From the NCBI GenBank assembly GCA_020725805.1, contig DYEF01000038.1:1-13562 (forward strand): a DNA stretch of 13,562 bases, read 5' to 3'. Below, piece by piece: positions 7,022 through 13,562 of this stretch (positions are counted from its first letter, which is position 1; the number at the start of each line of letters is the position of its first letter). The notes beneath the pieces are model-generated. The model was given only the letters and a program-made list of their open reading frames with translations, was not told where the DNA came from and made no database searches. The DNA is from Bdellovibrio sp. GTDB lineage: Bacteria; Myxococcota; SpSt-1050. A program made the position numbers and the translations under genes.

Positions 7022-7056
7022 ACTGTGGACTTTGGACTGTGGACTGTCGACTGTTG
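7022..7056. repeat. Five tandem 7-bp repeats
   Basis: Five consecutive heptamers of the form ACTGTGG (7022-7028), ACTTTGG, ACTGTGG, ACTGTCG and ACTGTTG (ending 7056). Copies 1 and 3 are identical and the others differ by one base from that unit, or by one base plus drift at the end. This is a minisatellite-like tract in non-coding DNA. It is far too short in period to be CRISPR. Confidence 0.75.
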
Positions 7057-7094
7057 AGTAAAAGACTGAGCCAACCAGTATTATTTCAAATGAA

Positions 7095-7114
7095 TTTATT
7101 TAATATTAAATAAA
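7095..7114. promoter_or_regulatory. Perfect 20-bp AT palindrome before the glycosidase lipoprotein gene
   Basis: TTTATTTAAT and its exact reverse complement abut at 7104/7105, giving a perfect 20-bp palindrome with no spacer. Its right edge is 36 bp before ATG 7151. A weak -10-like TATATT (7122-7127) lies just downstream, which would put the palindrome over the -35 region, a position typical of a repressor operator. The regulator is unknown. Low complexity makes chance symmetry more likely than for a GC-rich site. Confidence 0.45.
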
Positions 7115-7150
7115 CTTGTGATATATTTGTCCGCATTCGGAGATTCTTCT

Positions 7151-9613
7151 ATGAAAAGTTCAAGGTATTTTGCGCTTTTTACAATTATTTGTCTGGCATA
7201 CGGTTGTGAAAACAGATACGGGCAGACAGATAGTTCTGATACTCTTCAGGATATATCGCCTGCCGATACCGGTTCGACTCAGGCAGATATTCTATTCTGG
7301 GACAGAAAAGAACCTCCCCTTCCAGAGACATCCCTGCTGAAAAATCTTTTAAAAGAGCTCAATATAAGTATATGGCACACAAGGGCTGAGGGGATAAACA
7401 GGCCGACCGGAGGAGAACTCGGGTCGTTCGGCATAGGGAACGGCTTAGTATTCGGATTTGTGGGACTTACATATCCCCTGAATACGCTGCACAGCCTGTG
7501 CGGTCCGTACTATGAGAAAAAGGACAGATTCTTCGGAGATTTCGCAATAGAATTTTATCAGGATAATAACAAGGTAGAATTTGCAAACGAATACGTCCTG
7601 AGAAGCCTTTCAGGTCCGTTCAATATCATTATCGGGTCTGACGGGAATATACTTGCCGAGATACTCGACTTTACACCTCTTCCCGCAAACGGAGATGATA
7701 TCCTGAGAAGAAATTACATCAGAATCATATCAGTGAAAAACACTGGGAAATCAGCGGCAGATTATTCTCTCTTTCTTAAGACCGCAAATTATCAGAAGTT
7801 TGAAAACAATCTGCTCATAGAAGAGAAGGAAAATGAAGTCCTTTCAACCTTCTTCATAAAGTCTGACGAAAAGACCAACATAGTATATGAGAATAGCAGA
7901 TATGGGATTATTCTGTCCGGTATAAATAAGGACGAAGAGAGGGTGGTAATCCTTATTCACCACATATCGGATAAAGGGGCAGATATTCTGGCAGAAACCC
8001 AATATATAGAAAATTACACAGATATTGACAAACTCATTTTTGAAACAATTAAAAATTATTCGGACTGGAACAGCAACACACTGAAAATCAAAACACCCGA
8101 CAGGGCTGTAAATAACCTGATAGAAGGCCTCAAACTAACCCTTATAACACAAATCGGGAAAAACGGAGCAGCCGCTCCTATGTCCGAATATACAAGGGTC
8201 TGGACGAGAGACCTCACAGGATGGGTATTCGGCCTGCTCTCTGTGGGTGCTTTTGATGATGTTAAGAAGATTCTTCAGTATCTGCACTATGCCATCATAA
8301 AAGGCGGAGACATCAGAAATTCCTATCCCGCCGACCTGAATACGGATGAAGAGGTTACCGAACCCGATTGGGAGAATATGCCTCCACTTACCGATAAAGC
8401 CTCTGCAGAAGGTCCATCTCATATCCCGATTTACCATCACCTCTATTACGAATATACCGGTGATAAATCGCTCTTCGAGAGGCACAGAAGACTCATCAAA
8501 AGGGCACTGGTTGCACAGAATATCTCCAAAGACGGGCTTATTCCGTTCAGCGGGGACGAGACTTACAGGGCGGCAATGAATGCGGCATTCGGACTACCGC
8601 TCGAGTATGCACACCACGAAAATTCATACTCCCCGAATTCGGGTATTCTCTTTATCAGGGCGGCAAAGGGAATCATTCCACTCTTTGAATCATCGGATAG
8701 CATAGGAGATTCTTTGGCAATAAGGGAGAAACTCCAACTTGTCGAAAATGCATTCTATAAATACTTTATTCTGCCTGACGGGTGTATATCGGCCTTTATT
8801 ACTATAAGTACAAACTCTCCTTTTCAAAGTCCGTTCGAGGATGAATCCCTAATTATGTCTTTTCTGAAGAACGGATATTTCGATTCGGATGTTGCCTACA
8901 ATAATATTGCCTGCCTCCTTGGAAGAATTCATATAGATAAAGGAGTCCTTCTGAGTCAGATAGACGAAAAATACAGGGATTTTCTGGGAATAAGGGTAAG
9001 AAAGGGTATTCTGACCGGAATGCTCCCGGGCTACACACTTGCCGCTCTCACTGAAAATTCTCATCCGGAGGCAGAAGATGCATTCAACCAGATGGGCAGG
9101 TATGCCGATACATCCGGAAACTTCGGAGAATATCTCATCTATGACAACAGGGATACACTCTCACTGATATATGATGCAGGAGGCAAACAGGGTGATTACA
9201 CCGCGAGATTCAGACCGTGGGAGGGCGGAATAAATCTATACGCTATACTCAATTATCTGCTCGGTCTCGAAATTCAGAGGGAGAAATCCCTGATAACGAT
9301 AAGACCGCATCTCCCTAACAACTGGAATTTTATCGGTGCCGAAAACATAAAAACCGGAGATAATATCTTTGCACTCAATATCACCAGAAACGAGACAGAA
9401 TATCTTCTCACCCTGAAGAGCAGCAAGGATTCGGACCAAAGGATAAGAATAATTATCGATTTTCCGGACGGATATATATTTTCGGCCGGTGCAAATACGA
9501 AATTCACATTGCAAAGCGGCAGATTCGGAATAAATAGTGCTATTCTGGAACTTGACGGACTCAAATCAGGTACAACAGAGATAAGATACAGGATAATAAA
9601 ACCCGAACTATGA
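7151..9613 (+). CDS. Predicted six-hairpin glycosidase-like lipoprotein
   Basis: About 820 residues. The start at ATG 7151 gives a lysine-bearing N-terminus, a hydrophobic stretch and LAYGC with Cys19 as candidate lipidated residue; CGGAGA (7138-7143) is the ribosome-binding site. An upstream in-frame ATG at 7118 lacks these features. A Ser/Asp/Thr-rich tether (20-45) follows, then a beta-rich N-terminal domain (about 60-315). An (alpha/alpha)6-like region begins near WTRDLTGW (from Trp351), with YHHLYYEYTGDKSLFERH and RPWEGGINLYAILNYLLG (around Trp690). The closing IRPHLPNNW segment (from about 717) leads into a beta sandwich. This order resembles glycogen-debranching (amylo-1,6-glucosidase), GH15, GH65 and GH94 proteins. 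I cannot identify catalytic acids or a specific GH family. It is translationally coupled to the MFS gene, which suggests extracytoplasmic saccharide processing before uptake. Confidence 0.7.
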   Translation: MKSSRYFALFTIICLAYGCENRYGQTDSSDTLQDISPADTGSTQADILFWDRKEPPLPETSLLKNLLKELNISIWHTRAEGINRPTGGELGSFGIGNGLVFGFVGLTYPLNTLHSLCGPYYEKKDRFFGDFAIEFYQDNNKVEFANEYVLRSLSGPFNIIIGSDGNILAEILDFTPLPANGDDILRRNYIRIISVKNTGKSAADYSLFLKTANYQKFENNLLIEEKENEVLSTFFIKSDEKTNIVYENSRYGIILSGINKDEERVVILIHHISDKGADILAETQYIENYTDIDKLIFETIKNYSDWNSNTLKIKTPDRAVNNLIEGLKLTLITQIGKNGAAAPMSEYTRVWTRDLTGWVFGLLSVGAFDDVKKILQYLHYAIIKGGDIRNSYPADLNTDEEVTEPDWENMPPLTDKASAEGPSHIPIYHHLYYEYTGDKSLFERHRRLIKRALVAQNISKDGLIPFSGDETYRAAMNAAFGLPLEYAHHENSYSPNSGILFIRAAKGIIPLFESSDSIGDSLAIREKLQLVENAFYKYFILPDGCISAFITISTNSPFQSPFEDESLIMSFLKNGYFDSDVAYNNIACLLGRIHIDKGVLLSQIDEKYRDFLGIRVRKGILTGMLPGYTLAALTENSHPEAEDAFNQMGRYADTSGNFGEYLIYDNRDTLSLIYDAGGKQGDYTARFRPWEGGINLYAILNYLLGLEIQREKSLITIRPHLPNNWNFIGAENIKTGDNIFALNITRNETEYLLTLKSSKDSDQRIRIIIDFPDGYIFSAGANTKFTLQSGRFGINSAILELDGLKSGTTEIRYRIIKPEL

Positions 9614-10824
9614 ACAGAAAAAATATTCTGAGCTGGATTCTATACGATTTCGGAATGGCACAGTTTTCTATGGTCATTCTGACGGCATACTTTATACTCT
9701 ATTTCAAACAGGTAGTGGTAGGTAATACCGGCGGTGAAGGTGATTTTTACTGGGGACTTGTCACATCGGTTTCGATGATACTTGCTGTCCTCCTCTCTCC
9801 TCTGCTCGGGACATATTCGGATATATCCGGAAAGAGGAAATTACTTTACATAGTATTTTCTTCGGTATCCATATTCTCGACATTTATGCTGTTCTTCTCG
9901 GGCAGGGGAACCCTCCTCTATTCATCTATATTCTTTATCACTGCCTATGCCTGTTACTCGATAAATATGACATTTTACAATTCATTTCTGCCGGACATAG
10001 TAAAAAAGGAGGAGATAGAGAAATTCTCCGGTATAGGCTGGGGACTCGGGTATTTCGGAGGTCTGACCTCACTGATAATTATGATGGTAATTGTAAAGGA
10101 CCTTCAAAACTCAAAAATAATAATTATAATTACAGCCCTGTCGTACCTCCTCTTTGCCATTCCCTCATATTTCTTCCTCCCTGCTCAGGCTAAAAGCGAG
10201 GAATACACAGGTGGAATCTTTGCAGGATTTTCGGAGTTAAAGCATACATTCATCAATATAAAAAGTTACCGTAATATCTTTCTCTTTCTTCTGGCATACT
10301 TCTTTATAAGCGACGGGATATCTACGGTAATCGTCTTCTTCTCCTCATACACCGTTCACACACTGAAATTTTCACTGAAGGAAAATTTTTTATTACTTAT
10401 GCTGATTCAGATATTTGCCGCAGTCGGTGCAATATTTTCGGGATATATCGCAAAAAAGACAGGAATTGTAAGGGCAATAATATTTACGGTTATCATCTGG
10501 ATAATAAGCCTCGGAATAATATTTATCGCAGAAAACAAGGCGGTATTTTTCATTATCTCCTCTGTATGCGGAACCGTTCTGGGAGGGACACAGGCACTTG
10601 CCCGCAGTTATATAGCCGTATCCTCCCCGAGGGAGAAATCAGGCGAATTCTTCGGTTTTATGACATTTTCGAGTAAAATCGCTGCGATATTCGGTCCCCT
10701 AATCTTCGGGACCATATCGAGAATAACAGATAGTCAGAGACTCTCCGTCCTGTCTCTAGAAATTCTCTTTGTTGCAGGCCTTATAATTTTATTCAGGCTT
10801 AAAAATCACTCGGCTACACACTGA
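9610..10824 (+). CDS. MFS transporter, UMF1/Atg22-like family
   Basis: Integral inner-membrane transporter of 404 residues with about 12 hydrophobic segments. The N-terminal SWILYDFGMAQFSMVILTAYF is characteristic of UMF1-family proteins, related to yeast vacuolar Atg22. The loop 2-3 MFS signature appears as GTYSDISGKRK (67-77). FYNSFLPDIV followed by SGIGWGLGYFGG (140-151) is another family marker, and GTVLGGTQALARS in the C-terminal half also fits. Its ATG overlaps the glycosidase stop as ATGA (9610-9613), indicating translational coupling. The transported compound is unknown: amino acids are exported by Atg22, while context here favours a sugar or oligosaccharide product. The 3' end overlaps the convergent lipoprotein gene by 19 bp, with no terminator between. 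Confidence 0.88.
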   Translation: MNRKNILSWILYDFGMAQFSMVILTAYFILYFKQVVVGNTGGEGDFYWGLVTSVSMILAVLLSPLLGTYSDISGKRKLLYIVFSSVSIFSTFMLFFSGRGTLLYSSIFFITAYACYSINMTFYNSFLPDIVKKEEIEKFSGIGWGLGYFGGLTSLIIMMVIVKDLQNSKIIIIITALSYLLFAIPSYFFLPAQAKSEEYTGGIFAGFSELKHTFINIKSYRNIFLFLLAYFFISDGISTVIVFFSSYTVHTLKFSLKENFLLLMLIQIFAAVGAIFSGYIAKKTGIVRAIIFTVIIWIISLGIIFIAENKAVFFIISSVCGTVLGGTQALARSYIAVSSPREKSGEFFGFMTFSSKIAAIFGPLIFGTISRITDSQRLSVLSLEILFVAGLIILFRLKNHSATH

Positions 10825-12821
10825 TAATCGGTATATGCACCTACCTCAACGTAATTCATAACCACATTATCTATAGAGATGTCTGAATCTTTAATCTCAA
10901 AATTGCTGTCTGATATTACAGGTTCGATACTCTTTTCGGAGACATTGAGTTCATTGACAAAGGACACCTTACATTCTCCGCCGGTTGTCCCGTCATCTTT
11001 AAGCTTCAAAAACCACACCTCCGAGGTCTCATTGTGCATAGATGCGGTACCTCCAAGTACACAAAGGCTGCCGGGGCAGATATTTGCCCTTGTAAACCAG
11101 TCATCCCGTATTCCCCTGTAATACTTTTTTACGAGCAGATTGCCGTCCTTATCGGTCTTCAGTAATATCCCGTCGTCATCTCCGCCTATAGGTGGAACCA
11201 TATCTCCTACCAGTATATACGAATCGTTGTAAACCACAACATCACCTGCAGAATCCTTCTTCTTGTCGATTCCGTAAACCTTTGCAAAACTCTTTTCAAA
11301 CGTATTCGTCTTTAGGCCTATCATATAGACATCACCGTCTGAATCCCCGAAGCTCTTTGTCTGACCTGCAAGTATCAGCTCGCTGTCACCACTCATATCA
11401 AACGCCGTAATATTGTCGTAGTCGTTTCCGCCAATCAGTTTCTGCCCGAGTACATTCAGATCCTTATCCAATACAATAAGAAAACCGTCATAATTGTTTG
11501 GTGAAGACGGATTTGTGTAACCTACCAGATATATCTTGTCACCGAATACCTTTACACGGGTTACATAGTCATCCGCCTCGGAGTGGACAAATTTCTTCTT
11601 GAGCGGATTCCCGTTGCTGTCAAACAGAATAACAAATGAATCATACTTCTGGTTATCGAGTTCGGTATACCCTGTATATACAACCGTGCCGTCAGAGAGC
11701 AATGCAACCTGTGCATTGAGGTCATTCTTGTCCGTATAGACCCTCTTTGCTATCTGAAGGTCTCCGCCTGATGTATATTTAAGAAAGAGAAGGTCCTTGT
11801 CTCCGAGAACGGAGAATGACTGCGATGAACCTGCTACATAGAAAGAGCCATCGGAATGAACGGCGATACCGCTGCAGGAGTCGCCCTTAAGACCTCCGAA
11901 TACCTTTATCCATCTGACATTCCCGAAAGGGTCAAGTCTCGTCAGGAATATATCAGAATCGAGCATATCACCTACCCTTCCGCCTCCGCAAATCAGATAA
12001 CCGTCTGGTAGTGTAACGAATGCCGAAGCTCCCCTGTAAGTAGCATCACCATAGGTCTTAACGAAGCGATCATCATCGGACGGACGTGCACTCCTCTCTT
12101 CTTTGTTAAGCTCTGTATTGCCATCCTCATCGGTCGCACGAACTACAAAGTAATAGGTCTTACCGGCTGTCAGCCCTCCTACATCATAACTCGTCGCACC
12201 CGGTTCTGTCTTATAAATCTCCCTGAACTCAGTTATACAACCACCCTGTGTTTCGGACATACAGACTGAATAAACTATCTTCTCCTTTGCCGTATAATTA
12301 TCCGATGCGCTGTTCCAGAGAAGTCTCACAACGGAAGTTCCGCCCGGTGTTGCAAATGAAAGCCCCATAAAGGTCGGAGGATTCTTGTCTTTTGACTTTT
12401 CGAAAAGAACAGATTTTTCGACGGAATTTGTATCTGTATTCCCTGCCTCATCCCTTGCACGAACTACAAAGTAATATGTCTTGCCTTCGATAAGATCCGT
12501 AATCTGATATGAAAGAACTCCTGTAACGGACTTCTTGTCAGAAAAATTATTCAGACATTCTCCTTTGGATTCACTTATACATATCAGATATGTAATTGCG
12601 CTCTCGGGAGTAACATTGTCCTTTGCGGGAGACCAGCCGAGTTTGACCGATTCGGGGAAATTGAGAGTTACAGAACCTATCCCTTCGAACTGAGGGGCTG
12701 TCTTATCAACCATCTGAATATCAGTACCTCCATCCGATTTTCCTGAATCGTCTCCGTTACTGCAGGCAAAGAATAAAAACAGGCAGGCTGCAAAAATAAA
12801 TACACTCAGATTTTTCGTCAT
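10806..12821 (-). CDS. Lipoprotein with two FN3 domains and propeller-like repeats
   Basis: 671-residue predicted surface or periplasmic lipoprotein. The N-terminus MTKNLSVFIF leads to LFFAC, with Cys20 as likely lipidated residue, then a Ser/Gly/Asp tether (21-38). Two fibronectin type III domains follow (about 40-140 and 145-245), both ending in KTYYFVVRA(R/T)DE. Each carries a Cx7C pair at the same place (Cys81/89 and Cys187/195), probably a disulfide. Residues 252-620 contain about seven units of roughly 50 residues with patterns like DIFLTRLDPFGNVRWIKVFGG and GFLIVLDKDLNVLGQKLIGG, consistent with a seven-bladed beta-propeller of the SBBP/delta-60 kind. A short cysteine-containing tail (GECKVSF...YQCVAE) ends the protein. 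AGGGAGGA is the ribosome-binding site at good spacing. The role is unknown; binding of proteins or glycans is the usual guess for this architecture. Confidence 0.82.
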   Translation of the reverse strand: MTKNLSVFIFAACLFLFFACSNGDDSGKSDGGTDIQMVDKTAPQFEGIGSVTLNFPESVKLGWSPAKDNVTPESAITYLICISESKGECLNNFSDKKSVTGVLSYQITDLIEGKTYYFVVRARDEAGNTDTNSVEKSVLFEKSKDKNPPTFMGLSFATPGGTSVVRLLWNSASDNYTAKEKIVYSVCMSETQGGCITEFREIYKTEPGATSYDVGGLTAGKTYYFVVRATDEDGNTELNKEERSARPSDDDRFVKTYGDATYRGASAFVTLPDGYLICGGGRVGDMLDSDIFLTRLDPFGNVRWIKVFGGLKGDSCSGIAVHSDGSFYVAGSSQSFSVLGDKDLLFLKYTSGGDLQIAKRVYTDKNDLNAQVALLSDGTVVYTGYTELDNQKYDSFVILFDSNGNPLKKKFVHSEADDYVTRVKVFGDKIYLVGYTNPSSPNNYDGFLIVLDKDLNVLGQKLIGGNDYDNITAFDMSGDSELILAGQTKSFGDSDGDVYMIGLKTNTFEKSFAKVYGIDKKKDSAGDVVVYNDSYILVGDMVPPIGGDDDGILLKTDKDGNLLVKKYYRGIRDDWFTRANICPGSLCVLGGTASMHNETSEVWFLKLKDDGTTGGECKVSFVNELNVSEKSIEPVISDSNFEIKDSDISIDNVVMNYVEVGAYTDYQCVAE

Positions 12822-12876
12822 ACGAATCCTCCCTTAAAATGAACCTTTCTGATAACATAATTAGTCATTTAAGACA

Positions 12877-12882
12877 ATTATA
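12877..12882 (-). promoter_or_regulatory. Possible -10 box for the FN3 lipoprotein gene
   Basis: TATAAT on the minus strand (12877-12882) lies about 55 nt before the lipoprotein ATG. No good -35 hexamer lies 16-18 bp upstream, so this is a weak call based on the perfect -10 match and position. Confidence 0.3.
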
Positions 12883-12958
12883 ATCTGCAATACACTGTAC
12901 TTTTTTGAGTATTTTTATAGATGTTATTGTAAGGTTTCGGATAAATCCCAAGCGGTAA

Positions 12959-12973
12959 CTATCAGTCTGATAG
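12959..12973. repeat. 7-bp perfect dyad
   Basis: CTATCAG-T-CTGATAG is a perfect 7-bp inverted repeat with a single central base. Outer GGTA (12954-12957) and TACC (12978-12981) are also complementary, with a few unpaired bases between. It lies between the FN3 lipoprotein promoter region and the end of the mini-lipoprotein frame. It could be an operator for the lipoprotein gene, at about 140 bp before its ATG, or a transcript hairpin. TTTT follows TACC on the plus strand, but the stem is poor for a terminator. Confidence 0.4.
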
Positions 12974-13003
12974 ATGGTACCTTTTGACTGATTGCTTTAT
13001 ACC

Positions 13004-13214
13004 TTATAGTTTTTCCCCTTCGAGTTTCCATGACTCTGTACCGGGAAACATTGTCTGCCCAACCCCGTTTAGTCCATAATATTTGAATTCTTCCGTCCCG
13101 TAAAGCTTATTGTTCCCTTCATTCTGGCCACAGTAAAGTAAAATTGCACACGGAATTAAAAAGAATACCAGTTTCTGAGTGGTTGGTTTTATAAAATATT
13201 CATTTCTTTTTCAT
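13004..13214 (-). pseudogene. Small lipoprotein-like frame, start disrupted by one base
   Basis: From about 13192 down to the stop at 13004-13006 the minus strand reads continuously as KPTTQKLVFFLIPCAILLYC then GQNEGNNKLYG and a polar tail ending KLEGEKL. This is a basic start, a hydrophobic core and a Cys near its end: a lipoprotein-like signal plus a mature part of about 40 residues. The frame has no ATG, GTG or TTG at a sensible place. The ATG at 13212-13214 is followed by five A (13207-13211); with four A it would read MKRNEYFIKPTTQ and join this frame exactly. As written it stops after four codons. Causes could be a true frameshift, a sequencing or assembly error in the A tract, or slippage. 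No homologue is recognised. The ribosome-binding site is weak. Confidence 0.4.
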
Positions 13215-13312
13215 AGTTTTATTGAGTAATACTTTCTGGGAATTATAAGCCATCTGAAATCATCAAAGAATCCGAAAGAGAATTCACTGATTAGCTTTGT
13301 ATGTCTTATCAC
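13211..13312 (-). CDS. Possible 33-residue ORF upstream of the mini-lipoprotein
   Basis: A GTG at 13310-13312 opens a 33-codon frame on the minus strand, with GAGGTG (13323-13328) about 10 nt upstream. The product is aromatic-rich (EFSFGFFDDFRWLIIPRKYY) and ends KL. Its TGA (13211-13213) overlaps the ATG of the disrupted small lipoprotein frame as ATGA, and the two frames are in the same phase. It may be a real small protein, a leader, or the remnant of a larger gene; I recognise no family. Codon use alone cannot decide at this length. Confidence 0.25.
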   Translation of the reverse strand: MIRHTKLISEFSFGFFDDFRWLIIPRKYYSIKL

Positions 13313-13378
13313 TTATTCAAAGCACCTCGAAAAAATCCCTCCAAACATACAATTTTTATATGAATTGTTTTTTAAAAC

Positions 13379-13400
13379 AAAAAAACCACCTTAAAGGTGG
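13379..13400 (-). terminator. Intrinsic terminator of the rRNA operon
   Basis: On the minus strand, CCACC-TTTAA-GGTGG (13400-13386) forms a stem that can extend by two A-T pairs. It is followed by seven T (13385-13379). It lies about 54 nt after the end of the 5S rRNA and should end the rRNA transcript entering from the right. Confidence 0.85.
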
Positions 13401-13453
13401 CCTCTTGATAGCTACTCAAACAACTGAATATGAGAGGAATTGGTTAGAAAAAA

Positions 13454-13562
<109 letters not shown>

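Noticed and set aside
7022-7056. CRISPR-like array
   Set aside because: The units are 7 bp with no spacers and there are no cas genes.
6808-7150. Insertion sequence remnant in the repeat-rich gap
   Set aside because: No transposase fragment, terminal repeats with target duplication, or open frame is visible; only short repeats are present.
8135-8485. Minus-strand frame inside the glycosidase lipoprotein gene
   Set aside because: Opposite a continuous plus-strand gene with clear protein motifs; no start context.
13349-13373. Plus-strand terminator (ACAATT...AATTGT followed by T6)
   Set aside because: The stem is all A-T apart from one pair per arm, and no plus-strand transcript is expected here; likely chance in AT-rich DNA.

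Overview
The window looks like chromosomal DNA from a Gram-negative bacterium of moderate-to-low GC content. It has two long predicted lipoproteins with acidic/serine-rich tethers after the lipobox cysteine, a periplasmic TPR lytic transglycosylase, and the end of an rRNA operon. Fibronectin-III lipoproteins of this style and a lidless Hsp70 paired with a J-protein are common in Myxococcota/deltaproteobacteria-like lineages. That placement is an impression from protein style, not a computed one. No phage, insertion sequence, CRISPR or plasmid genes are visible.

Layout. Positions 1-192 hold a leader with two near-identical palindromic boxes and a promoter for rpmB (ribosomal protein L28, 199-387, +). 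Convergent to it, with a 1-bp gap, is a three-gene minus-strand operon: a lidless Hsp70 (4909-3305), a J-domain/TPR protein (3287-2781) and a TPR lytic transglycosylase (2752-389). Divergent from the Hsp70 gene is a plus-strand group for oxidative and redox stress: a nitroreductase-family protein (5040-5570), thiol peroxidase tpx (5641-6153) and Fe/Mn superoxide dismutase (6166-6744). The group ends at a clear intrinsic terminator (6784-6807).

Positions 6808-7150 are non-coding and repeat-rich. They hold a three-armed imperfect inverted repeat of a dispersed-intergenic type, five tandem heptamers, and a perfect 20-bp palindrome just before the next gene. Next comes a translationally coupled plus-strand pair: a predicted six-hairpin glycosidase-like lipoprotein (7151-9613) and a UMF1-type MFS transporter (9610-10824). 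The transporter gene overlaps tail-to-tail by 19 bp with a minus-strand lipoprotein gene (12821-10806). That protein has two FN3 domains, each with a Cx7C pair, followed by propeller-like repeats.

The right end (12822-13453) has no intact standard gene. It does contain a short palindrome and, on the minus strand, two tiny same-frame reading frames joined by an ATGA overlap. The second reads as a small lipoprotein but is one A out of frame with its ATG. The window closes with a minus-strand intrinsic terminator and a partial 5S rRNA, so the rest of the rRNA operon should lie beyond the right edge.

Functionally there are three modules: chaperone plus cell-wall turnover, peroxide/superoxide defence, and probable carbohydrate processing with uptake. 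The parts I would look at again are the rpmB boxes, the 20-bp palindrome, the Hsp70-J-transglycosylase linkage, and the frame-disrupted mini-lipoprotein near the rRNA terminator. I found no convincing new multi-gene defence or mobile system.
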